Shown: piece after piece, positions 54,082 to 62,868 of the stretch
Layout: each line of letters begins with the position of its first letter
Numbering within the stretch: position 1 is the first letter of the stretch
NCBI GenBank assembly: GCA_002746415.1
Contig: NVXD01000008.1
Span: 52,772 to 115,639 of the forward strand
DNA length: 62,868 bases
Origin: Flavobacteriaceae bacterium
GTDB lineage: Bacteria > Bacteroidota > Bacteroidia > Flavobacteriales > Flavobacteriaceae
Reading direction: 5' to 3'
Program-made: the position numbers and the translations under genes
The notes under the pieces: generated by a model
What the model was told of the DNA's origin: nothing
Database searches by the model: none
Seen by the model: only the letters and a program-made list of their open reading frames with translations

Positions 54082-54362
54082 GGTCATCCAATATTTAAAT
54101 AAAAAGTTTATGTTTGGTTAATTGTTTGCAATTAAAATTATTTAAAGAATCCGGCTTGTTGCCAGCATTTCGGCATTGATTTCGTATTGAGAAATACACG
54201 CTGTAGACTAAAGATAGCTGTTTACGCTGGAAATTCGATTAGAAATTTCGTCTGTAGTGAATTATAGGTGTTGTTGTTCTTTCGTCAAATTTCTAATCCT
54301 CTTAAAAAATATTTTTAGGATATTGTTATTGCAAATTCTGTTCAGTAGAGGAATTTAATTAC

Positions 54363-55931
54363 TTATTTGGGCATAATTAGACCCAATAATTCTCCCTCTT
54401 TTTCTGGGTACTGTACTTCTTTATTTTTCATTTCATCCGCTAGTGTTTGCATCATCCTTTTAAGCTGTCCTGGGTTTTTCATTGCTATATTAGTAGTTTC
54501 AAATGGGTCTTCTTTTAAGTTGAACAGTTCATATTGTGGCTCTTTATCTACCTGATAATGGTAGATGATTTTCCAGTCTAAATGAACAAGACTGGTAAAG
54601 TAATTTGTACGATGATTACCATGGGGGAAATGGTTGAGAAATAACTCATCACGAATTTCGTTTTGCTTACCCATAAGCTGATATTGAAGATCAAAACCAT
54701 CTATGACAAAACCTTCGGGTGAATTTACATTGGCAACCTGGCAGAGTGTTGAGAAAATGTCTAAAATAGAACCCATTTGTTGTTGGATGGCATTTTGTGC
54801 AATAGGCAATTTTTCTTGGGAGAATGCATTTTCATTGGGTATAACCCACGATGCAATAAATGGAACGCGCATACCACCTTCCCAGTGATTACCTTTTTTT
54901 CCTTTCAGCGGTGATGAACTGCTATAGTTGTTTTCAATAGGGAGGGGAGCATCCGAACCATTGTCTCCCAAGAAGAAAATAAGTGTGTTCTCTCCTAATC
55001 CCAGCGCTTTCACATGATGCACTATATCCCCTAATGATTTATCAATGCCCTCAATTAGTGTGGCATAAGCTTGGGCCTTTTCAGACATACCCGAGTCTTT
55101 ATAGTTTTCGGCAAAACGGGAATCCGAATAAAAAGGAGCATGCACAGCATAATGCGCCATGTTAAGGAAGAAAGGTTTTCCTTCTTCTTTGGCTTGAGAT
55201 ATGGCAAAATTAGCCTCTAATGTTAAAGCCTCTGACAAAAATATATCTGTGCCGTGGTATTTCTCTAAACCTGGTACAGCTCTTCCTTTATTACCACCTG
55301 TATACCCAAAACCTTCGGTGCCTAGGTAACTCCCTGGTTGTCCAATCGAGCTACCTGCAATGTTAACATCAAAACCCAAATTAAGTGGGTCTTCTCCTTC
55401 ACTGTTGAAGGGTCCATAATGAGCTTTTCCAACATGAATTGTTTTATAGCCTGCCTGTTGTAAGATTCGTGGAAGTGTTACCGATTCCTTGGTAAGTCCT
55501 TTCCAATTCCAATTGGCTGGTCCAAACTCGGAACGATTATTCTCCTCAGATTTAATCCAATTGGTCACCCCGTGGCGAGCAGAGTTCTGGCCCGTCAAAA
55601 TTGATGTTCGCGAAGGGGAACAAACCGAGTGAGCATAAAAATTTGTAAAGCGAATTCCTTGCTTTGCAAGTTTTTCCATATTGGGCGTTTTATAATAGTC
55701 ATTCAACGGATATTTTACCGAATTACCATTTGGATCTGTCAAAAATGGAACTGAAGTATCCATTAGCCCCATATCGTCCACTAGAAAAACAATAATGTTT
55801 GGAGGGGTGTTTTCTTTTGCTGGGGAATTACACGATGTTACACAAAGCAATGATAGCAATGCATAAACTGAAAATTTTATTTTTACTCCTATCTTGGCAA
55901 AGCTCAAAAGCGAGCAATTATTTTTATGCAT
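54363..55931 (-). CDS. Sulfatase, lipoprotein (formylglycine type)
   Basis: The 522-residue protein has a long N-terminal extension (about 18 residues before the hydrophobic core) and lipobox VTSC (Cys34). The catalytic motif is CSPSR (Cys104). The metal site begins VFLVDDMGLMD, and it has the GKAHYG variant of the conserved GK[WA]H segment. The sequence differs from both neighbours, so this is not a recent duplicate. It probably acts on a different linkage of the same glycan. About 275 bases without genes separate it from the previous sulfatase. Confidence 0.92.
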   Translation of the reverse strand: MHKNNCSLLSFAKIGVKIKFSVYALLSLLCVTSCNSPAKENTPPNIIVFLVDDMGLMDTSVPFLTDPNGNSVKYPLNDYYKTPNMEKLAKQGIRFTNFYAHSVCSPSRTSILTGQNSARHGVTNWIKSEENNRSEFGPANWNWKGLTKESVTLPRILQQAGYKTIHVGKAHYGPFNSEGEDPLNLGFDVNIAGSSIGQPGSYLGTEGFGYTGGNKGRAVPGLEKYHGTDIFLSEALTLEANFAISQAKEEGKPFFLNMAHYAVHAPFYSDSRFAENYKDSGMSEKAQAYATLIEGIDKSLGDIVHHVKALGLGENTLIFFLGDNGSDAPLPIENNYSSSSPLKGKKGNHWEGGMRVPFIASWVIPNENAFSQEKLPIAQNAIQQQMGSILDIFSTLCQVANVNSPEGFVIDGFDLQYQLMGKQNEIRDELFLNHFPHGNHRTNYFTSLVHLDWKIIYHYQVDKEPQYELFNLKEDPFETTNIAMKNPGQLKRMMQTLADEMKNKEVQYPEKEGELLGLIMPK

Positions 55932-56021
55932 TGTTACCTTTTTAAATATTTTTTTCCGATTAGTTCATGCCTTTTTAACAATTCAGTCAGCAGATATGCT
56001 TAGTGCTATTCCTTATTTTAC

Positions 56022-57434
56022 TTATTTTATTTCGGGGTACTTATCCATTTCAGAAGGTAGGGCTACAACATTTTTTTTATGATTTTCTACTAAGCCTTTT
56101 AGTTCCTTTAATATTTCAGGATGTTCAGTGGCATGGTTGTATTTTTCACTTGGATCATGGTTCAAATTAAATAAAAGAGGAGTTTCTAAAATCTTCTTTT
56201 GATTATCTTTTTGATAAGACGTTTCTGTGATATAATGCGCTTTGTAATCTCCTTTTCGAACAGCGTAAATTTCTTGTTTTCGATAATAAATAAAATGATT
56301 TCGAGGGCTTACTTCTTTCTTTTTTAATACAGGTGATAAGTCGTATCCATCCATTATGCGGTCAGAGGGTACTTTTGAATTAGTAAAAGCCGCAATTGTT
56401 GGTAAAATATCTAGTGTTGCACCAATATCAGTAATAGTTCCTGGTTGAATGGTTCCAGGCATATAGAAAATACCAGGAACACGCATGCCACCTTCCCAAG
56501 TTGTACCTTTTCCGTCAGTAAGTAGACCTGAAGAACCGCCATGTTCTTGCATCATAAGCCATGGGCCATTATCAGAACTGAAAATTACCAGTGTGTTTTT
56601 GTCTAATCCTAGTTTCTCTAGTTTGTTTATAATCTGACCAACACTCCAATCTACTTCATTCATAACATCTCCAAACAATCCCCTTGGACTTGTGTTCTGA
56701 AATGTCTCTGATGCAAATAATGGCGTATGTACCATAGAATGCGGAAGGTACAGAAAGAAAGGCTTGTCTTTGTTTTTATCAATAAATTCTATAGCCTTTT
56801 CAGTATATCGTTTTGTGATTGTAAATTGATTGGCGGGTTTTTCAATTATTTTTTCATTCTCCATCAAAGGGACTTGCCACATGTTAATATCAGGTTTACC
56901 AAGTAAAGTTTTTAAACTCCAATTAATTGCATCCATATCATTACTATAGGGAATGCCATAATAATAGTCAAATCCTTGATTCATAGGAAGATATTCTGGT
57001 AAATGTCCTAAGTGCCATTTTCCAACAATTCCTGTTTGGTAGCCGTTGTTTTTTAGCATTTCGGCAATCGTAATTTCACTAGATGGTAGGCCTCCTATTG
57101 ATTCAGGAAAAAACACACGTTTTTTTTCTGCACCTAGGCCTATTCTGATTGGATAACGCCCTGTTAACAAAGCTCCTCTACTTGGAGAGCATACACTACT
57201 TGCAGTATAAAAATTTGACCATTTTTGACCATCACTAGCCAATTGATCAATGTTGGGTGTTTGAATTGTTGGATGTCCGTTTAGGCTTAAATCACCATAC
57301 CCCATATCATCCATATAAATTAAAATAACATTAGGTGGGCGTTTTATTATTTTATCCTTTGGATTTGAATCACAAGAATTTAATAAAATACAGACAAGAA
57401 AAATTGATAATATGGGTTTTATTGAAATTTTCAT
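56022..57434 (-). CDS. Sulfatase, lipoprotein (formylglycine type)
   Basis: The 470-residue protein has lipobox LNSC (Cys21). Its catalytic motif is CSPSR (Cys82), with the metal-binding IYMDDMGYGDLSLNGHP and GKWHLGHLPEY. It is closer to the arylsulfatase A type. The bases between it and the previous sulfatase (90) hold no promoter that I can identify, so the three sulfatases may share a transcript or have separate ones. Confidence 0.92.
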   Translation of the reverse strand: MKISIKPILSIFLVCILLNSCDSNPKDKIIKRPPNVILIYMDDMGYGDLSLNGHPTIQTPNIDQLASDGQKWSNFYTASSVCSPSRGALLTGRYPIRIGLGAEKKRVFFPESIGGLPSSEITIAEMLKNNGYQTGIVGKWHLGHLPEYLPMNQGFDYYYGIPYSNDMDAINWSLKTLLGKPDINMWQVPLMENEKIIEKPANQFTITKRYTEKAIEFIDKNKDKPFFLYLPHSMVHTPLFASETFQNTSPRGLFGDVMNEVDWSVGQIINKLEKLGLDKNTLVIFSSDNGPWLMMQEHGGSSGLLTDGKGTTWEGGMRVPGIFYMPGTIQPGTITDIGATLDILPTIAAFTNSKVPSDRIMDGYDLSPVLKKKEVSPRNHFIYYRKQEIYAVRKGDYKAHYITETSYQKDNQKKILETPLLFNLNHDPSEKYNHATEHPEILKELKGLVENHKKNVVALPSEMDKYPEIK

Positions 57435-57643
57435 TATGAGATATTTTATATATTTTTTGTACCTGAACGTGTTCCAAAATTAAAGGTAACGGTTTGTGGA
57501 TGATTTGTTGCGGATCTTACCAACGGAAATTGTCTGCTGGTAGTAAAGATAATTAATTACAGAATTTTCTAGGTGGAAAAACCGCCCGTAATTAACAATA
57601 CACCTTGGTAAGCACAGACATTTTATCAATCTTTAGCCATTTT

Positions 57644-58585
57644 CTATTTCATCCACTCTGGAGTGGTACGCGATTTATTATTTTCTCCAATAATATCACC
57701 ATAAAGTTCAGGTTTTCGAGCATTTTTGTATCTCCAACCTCCAGAGAGTTCAATTTTTTCTTTTGTGATTTTTGAAATTGTAATTTCGTTTTTAAAAGAC
57801 CGTGTTTCTGACAAAATCTCACCGTATGGGTCAATTATCATTGAGTTGCCATTTTTTAATTGTTCCCCGTCGTAACCAATGGGGTTTGTAAAAGCATAGT
57901 AAACTCCATTGTCGTATGCCCTAGAAGGTAGCCAACGCATTAACCAACCCCGACCTTTGGGTCCGTCAAATTCCATTCGCAGTGAAACGGGGTCTTCTTC
58001 ACGATTCTGCCAATATTTGTCAGCTACAAAACCTCGATGAGGCATTGCGGATGGGGTGCACCCTGTAACATGGGGGGCGAAAATTAGTTCCGCCCCTAAA
58101 AGACTTGTTGCTCGTACATTTTCTATCACGTTGTTGTCATAGCAAATCAAAATTCCGCATTTCCAACCAAGTAGCTCGAAAACGCAGTATTCATTTCCAG
58201 CAGACATATGTTCGCTAATAAAAGGATGTATTTTTCTATGTTTTGCAACTAGTCCATCACTGGTGACACATATAAAAGTATTATATATGTTGTGGTCAGA
58301 TTTCTCCACTAGGCCTGCCAAAATCGGAATCTTCAAATCCTTTGAAATCGCTATTAACTCTTGAGTGCTTTTTCCATTGGGAACCTCCTCCGCCAAGCCT
58401 GTTATCTCTTCAAGGCTTAAATCTTTGGTAAAAGTGTAGGCAGTAATTGACATTTCATGGAAACTAATTAAGTCCGCTCCTTTTGACTTGGCCTTTTTCG
58501 CAAGTTTTCGAATTATCGACAAGTTATATTCCTTATCTCCATCTTTAGGTTGAAACTGAGCAACTGCTATATTAAGCTTGTCCAT
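57644..58585 (-). CDS. Carbon-nitrogen hydrolase (nitrilase family)
   Basis: The 313-residue cytoplasmic protein has the nitrilase triad in the usual places: Glu44 (SFHEMSI), Lys118 (KHRKIHPF) and Cys148 (GILICYDNN). It is full length. Family members hydrolyse nitriles, amides or carbamoyl groups. Neither the substrate nor the product is certain, but a sugar-derived amide would fit a sulfatase locus. It lies 209 bases upstream of the sulfatases on the same strand and 75 bases after the AraC gene. Confidence 0.92.
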   Translation of the reverse strand: MDKLNIAVAQFQPKDGDKEYNLSIIRKLAKKAKSKGADLISFHEMSITAYTFTKDLSLEEITGLAEEVPNGKSTQELIAISKDLKIPILAGLVEKSDHNIYNTFICVTSDGLVAKHRKIHPFISEHMSAGNEYCVFELLGWKCGILICYDNNVIENVRATSLLGAELIFAPHVTGCTPSAMPHRGFVADKYWQNREEDPVSLRMEFDGPKGRGWLMRWLPSRAYDNGVYYAFTNPIGYDGEQLKNGNSMIIDPYGEILSETRSFKNEITISKITKEKIELSGGWRYKNARKPELYGDIIGENNKSRTTPEWMK

Positions 58586-58660
58586 ATAATTAATAATTTG
58601 AATGTGAAATTATGGATTAGTTACTGATGGGAATTGGACAAACCCGACAAGGAAGAAAGG

Positions 58661-59455
58661 TTAAAATTCAATTAAGTTAACCGCTAGACGTTGTGTTTTT
58701 AGATATGTAGAGGGGTTAAAACCTATTGTTTTTTTAAACTCTTTGATAAGATGGGCTTGGTCGTAATAACCTGCTTCCAGGCTTAATTCAGTCAAAGAAC
58801 TATGACTTTCATTTCTCAATAGACCTAAGAAAGAATGAAGTTTAATGTTACGAACGTATTTTTTGGGAGAAACACCTATTTGTTCTGAAAATAATCTTTG
58901 CAATTTTCGCTCTTTAACTCCTATCTGTGTGCAAAGTTCATTGACTGATATATCACCTCTTTTTTTATGAGCAAGCTTAAGGGTATTCATAAGACATGGG
59001 TTTAAAACATAATTGGTTTCATTTAGTTTTTTGGTAAAAAAAGAGTTGAAATAATTAATTACTTCCCTTGAACTGGAGCTAAGTTGAAGGCGTTCTTTGA
59101 GTTCTAAAATTTCTTTTCCGAAAATTAGGTATGAATCTTCAAAGTCGTTAATGTACTTACTTGAATGAATTCCTGTTAAACCAAAAAAACCAAAAGGCTG
59201 AAATAGTACAATTGCAATAGCTGTTGTGCCATTAATTTGGAAATCTTGATTTTCTGAGATTTGCCCAAGCACGAAAGTTTCTGGTAATATGCTTTTTGTG
59301 TTTAGCAAAACAAATTCATTTTTCTTCAAAGTAAACACTAATCCGTCATGACCATTTGAGAAATGTCTATATCGTTTCCTTTCACTATTAGAAATCTCAA
59401 ATAAAAGATAGTGTTTGATATGTTTTGAAAGATTTGGAGCTGGGACGTATTGCAT
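58661..59455 (-). CDS. AraC family transcriptional regulator
   Basis: The start is placed at MQYVPAPNLSKHIKHYLLFE (59455), because the upstream extension would add an unrelated hydrophobic stretch. The 264-residue protein has an N-terminal sensor part with DUF6597-like features and a C-terminal AraC double helix-turn-helix (SVNELCTQIGVKERKLQRLFSEQIGVSPKKYVRNIK and FNPSTYLKTQ). It probably controls the nitrilase and perhaps the sulfatases. The upstream bases 59456-59736 hold no gene and are richer in GC. Confidence 0.87.
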   Translation of the reverse strand: MQYVPAPNLSKHIKHYLLFEISNSERKRYRHFSNGHDGLVFTLKKNEFVLLNTKSILPETFVLGQISENQDFQINGTTAIAIVLFQPFGFFGLTGIHSSKYINDFEDSYLIFGKEILELKERLQLSSSSREVINYFNSFFTKKLNETNYVLNPCLMNTLKLAHKKRGDISVNELCTQIGVKERKLQRLFSEQIGVSPKKYVRNIKLHSFLGLLRNESHSSLTELSLEAGYYDQAHLIKEFKKTIGFNPSTYLKTQRLAVNLIEF

Positions 59456-59736
59456 AAATATACTTAGTAGTGAACTGCTTGTGCATAACAAGTATAAACA
59501 TACGAAGAAAATCCGGTAGGATTTTCGGACTAGCTCAAAACCAAGCAATTAATTAAAGGTTTTGTTATAAAAGTAGTGATATGTTTGAGTTAGCACGTTC
59601 TGCTTGCGCAGGTTTATAACGACTACGCCACAATTCGAAAAAGATTGCATTTCGATTGCGCAGATTGGAACGTTCAGAAATTGGTTCGAGAAAAGTCCAA
59701 CTGCCAAATAGTACTTATTAAATATAATTGATAAAC

Positions 59737-60405
59737 CTAGATGGATTTGAATATCCAAAAATCATTATTAGGCAAAGGTGCTTCGAAGGTTTGGGAATCC
59801 CTAGAACCAGAGACTTCATAGGTTAATTTCCATGCATGAAGGCAAATAGACAGCGGGAAGTATTCTTGATCTGAACCATATTTTTCATCTCCAATAATAG
59901 GAAGCCCTATATTCGCTAATTGCGCTCTTATTTGATGGAATCGACCAGTTTTTGGTTTTATCTCTAAAACATACCCAAAATTATTTTTGCCTATAACTTG
60001 ATAGGAAAGCATACAGTTTAAGGAGGTTTTTGATTTTGATTGGACTATATCCGCTCTTTTTTCTTTGTTATTTTTTATGAGAAAGTTTACTAAGTTTCCT
60101 TTATTCTTTGCTGGCTTATTTTTAACAATTGCTACATAGGTTTTTTGAACTTTACGGCTACTAAATAGCGTATTAAATTCTACCAGAATACTTTTTTTCT
60201 TTGCCAGAATTAATACGCCACTTGTTACGCGATCTAATCTATGTATGACTCCTATATAAGGCTTCTGTTTACTTTTTAAAAGGTGATTAAGAACTTGAGT
60301 CTCAACAGTGACAGCTTCGTAAGGACTTTTTTCACTGATAAGTCCGGCAGCTTTGTTTACGACTAGATAATCGTTGTTTTCATGTATTACTTCAAGCTTG
60401 GGCAT
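59737..60405 (-). CDS. RluA-type pseudouridine synthase
   Basis: The 222-residue protein lacks an S4 domain. Its core has IGVIHRLDRVTSGVLILAKKK (HRLDRxTSG, with the catalytic Asp) and HQIRAQLANIGLPIIGDEKYG. It modifies a uridine in rRNA or tRNA. The YgiQ gene starts upstream on the same strand. Confidence 0.93.
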   Translation of the reverse strand: MPKLEVIHENNDYLVVNKAAGLISEKSPYEAVTVETQVLNHLLKSKQKPYIGVIHRLDRVTSGVLILAKKKSILVEFNTLFSSRKVQKTYVAIVKNKPAKNKGNLVNFLIKNNKEKRADIVQSKSKTSLNCMLSYQVIGKNNFGYVLEIKPKTGRFHQIRAQLANIGLPIIGDEKYGSDQEYFPLSICLHAWKLTYEVSGSRDSQTFEAPLPNNDFWIFKSI

Positions 60406-60483
60406 TCGTATTTTTCTTTGTCAAATTTCAAAATAGTAGTAATACATTCAAGACTTTCAAAAGCTATTTGTTTATCCAGGTAT

Positions 60484-62430
60484 TTAACGTCGCTTTTTTC
60501 TTGCTTTATATTTGTTTTTAGGACGTGCGTCTATTGTAGTAATAGCATCATCAAAAGTGTTTTTCACATCTTTTGGTTTAACGCTTCTCCAAGAATTATT
60601 TTCGGGTACTAATTTGTCTACCAAATCTTTTCTTCCTACTTTATTCAAGGTTTTTCTTATCCAATCTTTATTTTCTTTTTTATACCAAAAGAAGAAACGA
60701 TGTTGTTCATCCTTTTCTTTTTTAGATTTTGGAGTTTTGGTTGGCTTTAGCGTGTAAGGGTGGTATCCACTATAATATATAACCGTTGCAACCGTCATTG
60801 GAGTAGGAGTAAAGCCCTGAACTTGCTCTAACTGAAAACCCATATCTTTAGTTTCGGCTGCCAGATTTGCCATATCTTCTACTTCGCAAGCTGGATGATT
60901 TGAAATAAAATACGGTATTAACTGAAGTTTTAAATTATTCTTTATATTGATTTTATCAAAACGTTCTTTAAACTTATGAAAGTATTTAAATGAAGGTTTT
61001 CGCATCAACTTCAAAACAGGATCAGACGTGTGTTCTGGAGCAACTTTTAAACGACCAGAAATATGCTTTGTCATCACTTCCTCTGTATAATCATCTAATT
61101 CTTTTGGGTCAGCATTCTTGTTGAATTCAGGAACTAACATATCATGACGTATGCCACTTCCAATAAATGATTTTTTTACTTTTGGATGTTTATCTACGGC
61201 TTGATATAATTTCGTTAACGGTTTATGAGAGGTATCTAAATTGCTACAGATTACAGGTGAAATACAGGAAGGCGCCACACATTTATCGCAAATGGATTGT
61301 ACCTTCCCTTTCATCTTATACATATTAGCAGAAGGGCCGCCAATATCAGATAAATAGCCTTTAAAATCAGGCATATTGGCTACTTTGTCAACTTCCTTTA
61401 AAATAGATTCTTCACTCCGACTCGCAATAAATTTCCCTTGATGTGCAGAAATTGTACAAAAACTACAACCACCAAAACAACCACGGTGAATATTAATAGA
61501 AAACTTAATCATTTCAAACGCAGGAATTGGACCTCGCTTATTGTATTTTGGATGTGGTAATCGTGTGTAAGGCAAATCGAAAGAAGCATCAATTTCCTTT
61601 TCTAACATGGTAGGGAAAGGTGGATTGATTACCAATTTCCTATCGCGTACACCTTGCAGAATTCGTTTTGCTTTTAATTTATTAGATTCTTGCTCTATGA
61701 CTTTAAAGTTGGAAGCAAATTTCTTTTTATTCTTTAAACAAACAGCATGTGAATGAATTTCTACGTCTTCCCAATTTTTATTCTTCGGAAGTGTTTCATC
61801 GCTATCTAATAAAAAAGCAGTTTGTTTTATCGTTCTTAAACTTGAAAAAGGAACTCCTTTTTGTAATAATTCAACAACTTCTCGTAAAGGTTGTTCGCCC
61901 ATTCCGTATACCAACATATCTGCTTTAGAAGTTTCTAAAATAGTTGGCATTAATTTATCACTCCAATAATCGTAATGTGTAACACGACGCAGAGAAGCTT
62001 CAATTCCTCCTATTAAAATAGGAATGTTTGGAAATTTATCTTTTAAAATACTTGAATAAACTGATGTGGCGTAATCTGGTCTAAAACCTTTATCACCATT
62101 TGGTGTATAGGCATCTTTATCTCTACGTTTTTTACTTGCCGTATAATTACTCACCATAGGATCCATACAACCACCAGTAACTCCAAAAAATAATTTTGGC
62201 GTTCCTAATTTTGTAAAATCCTGCAAATCATCGTTCACACTTGGTTGCGGAACAATAGCTACTTTTAATCCATAACTTTCCAAAATACGACCAATAACAG
62301 CTGGTCCAAATGAAGGGTGATCTACATAAGCGTCTCCACTAAATAGAATAACATCTAATTTCTCCCAACCTCGAATTTTTACTTCTTTGTTCGTTGTTGG
62401 TAACCAATCTGAAAGTTTGTTGATTTGCAT
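60484..62430 (-). CDS. ygiQ: YgiQ family radical SAM protein
   Basis: The 648-residue protein has the YgiQ layout: an N-terminal YgiQ domain starting with SDWLPTTNKEVKIRGWEKLDVILFSGDAYVDHPSFG, the radical SAM cluster motif CFGGCSFC (Cys318, Cys322, Cys325), and a C-terminal basic tail (ARPKNKYKARKKRR). The cluster binds an iron-sulfur centre that cleaves S-adenosylmethionine. The specific reaction is unknown. It is a large cytoplasmic protein, and the gene lies 78 bases upstream of the RluA-type gene. Confidence 0.95.
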   Translation of the reverse strand: MQINKLSDWLPTTNKEVKIRGWEKLDVILFSGDAYVDHPSFGPAVIGRILESYGLKVAIVPQPSVNDDLQDFTKLGTPKLFFGVTGGCMDPMVSNYTASKKRRDKDAYTPNGDKGFRPDYATSVYSSILKDKFPNIPILIGGIEASLRRVTHYDYWSDKLMPTILETSKADMLVYGMGEQPLREVVELLQKGVPFSSLRTIKQTAFLLDSDETLPKNKNWEDVEIHSHAVCLKNKKKFASNFKVIEQESNKLKAKRILQGVRDRKLVINPPFPTMLEKEIDASFDLPYTRLPHPKYNKRGPIPAFEMIKFSINIHRGCFGGCSFCTISAHQGKFIASRSEESILKEVDKVANMPDFKGYLSDIGGPSANMYKMKGKVQSICDKCVAPSCISPVICSNLDTSHKPLTKLYQAVDKHPKVKKSFIGSGIRHDMLVPEFNKNADPKELDDYTEEVMTKHISGRLKVAPEHTSDPVLKLMRKPSFKYFHKFKERFDKINIKNNLKLQLIPYFISNHPACEVEDMANLAAETKDMGFQLEQVQGFTPTPMTVATVIYYSGYHPYTLKPTKTPKSKKEKDEQHRFFFWYKKENKDWIRKTLNKVGRKDLVDKLVPENNSWRSVKPKDVKNTFDDAITTIDARPKNKYKARKKRR

Positions 62431-62868
62431 ACGTGTGCAAAGGTACGGTTAAATTCGTTTTACAACTCAATACTAAGGTCCTTCAGCAACTGTTTGGCTT
62501 GATTGAAGCGCTTACATTAACTTGCTAAAAATCCTTCAGCGCAACGATTAAGGGTGAGTGAATTCCATCTACGCAAATTTGCTGAGCAATTTATTTAGAG
62601 CTTGCCAAAACCCAAATAAGTTCGGGGACTTATGTCCCTAAAATGGCTAAATATTTGAGTGAGAAAATTTATGTTTTGAGCTATTTATGCTAACGCAGGG
62701 CTACACGTAGTGAAGCTCTGGATTTTATTATTTTTATGTGTCTGTAAGATACAATAAAGATGAAAAATGCAATAGAGCTTTGCCAAATTACTTGTAGGTA
62801 TTGATGTTGTACGTTTTCCCTCGAAGGGCGGTAAAAAGTCGTGTTTTATTGGTTAATCACGAATAAAG
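62431..62868. other. Gene-free stretch at the window end
   Basis: No reading frame or RNA gene could be supported in these 438 bases. There are short inverted stretches such as GGGAC-TTAT-GTCCC at about 62624-62637. It may be the leader of a gene beyond the window. Confidence 0.4.

Noticed and set aside
59549-59736. Possible integron attC site
   Set aside because: No matching R-box pair (GTTRRRY and RYYYAAC) was found and there is no integrase.
59549-59758. 69-residue open frame on the minus strand
   Set aside because: Composition is not protein-like, there is no family resemblance, and it overlaps the RluA-type gene start; most likely chance.

Overview
The window looks like the chromosome of a marine member of the Flavobacteriaceae (Bacteroidota). 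The evidence is low GC, many lipoproteins with short lipoboxes, two TonB-dependent receptors with an N-terminal carboxypeptidase-regulatory-like domain (one followed by a DUF4249 lipoprotein), and 2TM-domain proteins in a LytTR operon. PspC/DUF2807 envelope-stress genes, secreted BNR-repeat and ThuA/PQQ-dehydrogenase-like proteins and clustered sulfatases point the same way. The genus is not identified. No rRNA, tRNA, CRISPR array, prophage or intact insertion sequence was seen.

Layout. 1-5.4 kb: a Gfo/Idh/MocA oxidoreductase (cut by the window edge) with a lactonase-fold lipoprotein, thioredoxin reductase, and a translationally coupled dipeptide epimerase / AONS-like PLP enzyme pair. 5.5-15.4 kb: a serine hydrolase, an AraC regulator, a PadR-PspC-DUF2807 operon with DUF4870, then small plus-strand genes (DUF4442, YegP-like, AIM24, Crp/Fnr, DUF4406, NudK). 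15.4-25.6 kb: a DacB-type carboxypeptidase, a frameshifted lipoprotein, divergent oxyR and dps, DUF2141, a TonB receptor, DoxX, and an rluF-alkD-paiB operon. 25.6-33.7 kb: TonB receptor with DUF4249, a PAP2 phosphatase flanked by two decayed gene tails (amidase and amidohydrolase), an acyltransferase/DUF6090 pair and a membrane-anchored AraC regulator.

33.9-37.6 kb is the most interesting part. One operon encodes a secreted TPR-like protein, a LytS-type histidine kinase with a 2TM domain fused to its C terminus, three free 2TM proteins (so four 2TM domains in alternating types A-B-A-B) and a LytTR response regulator. Direct repeats with an exact 21-bp period that resemble LytTR boxes lie upstream of this operon. 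A sister copy sharing a 14-bp identical core lies upstream of the TonB receptor at 19.8 kb. This predicts an autoregulated membrane-signalling circuit that also controls an outer-membrane receptor.

37.7-62.9 kb: a LETM1-related protein, a YceI lipoprotein, a decayed DUF1080 gene with several frameshifts, a BNR-repeat exoprotein, a ThuA-PQQ dehydrogenase-PKD-cytochrome c-CBM-like lipoprotein, a beta-lactamase-fold hydrolase, a P1 peptidase, DUF3667, three lipoprotein sulfatases, a nitrilase, an AraC regulator, an RluA-type pseudouridine synthase and a YgiQ radical SAM protein. The sulfatase and carbohydrate-enzyme content suggests use of sulfated algal polysaccharide, but no SusCD pair or sulfatase-maturing enzyme is present in the window.
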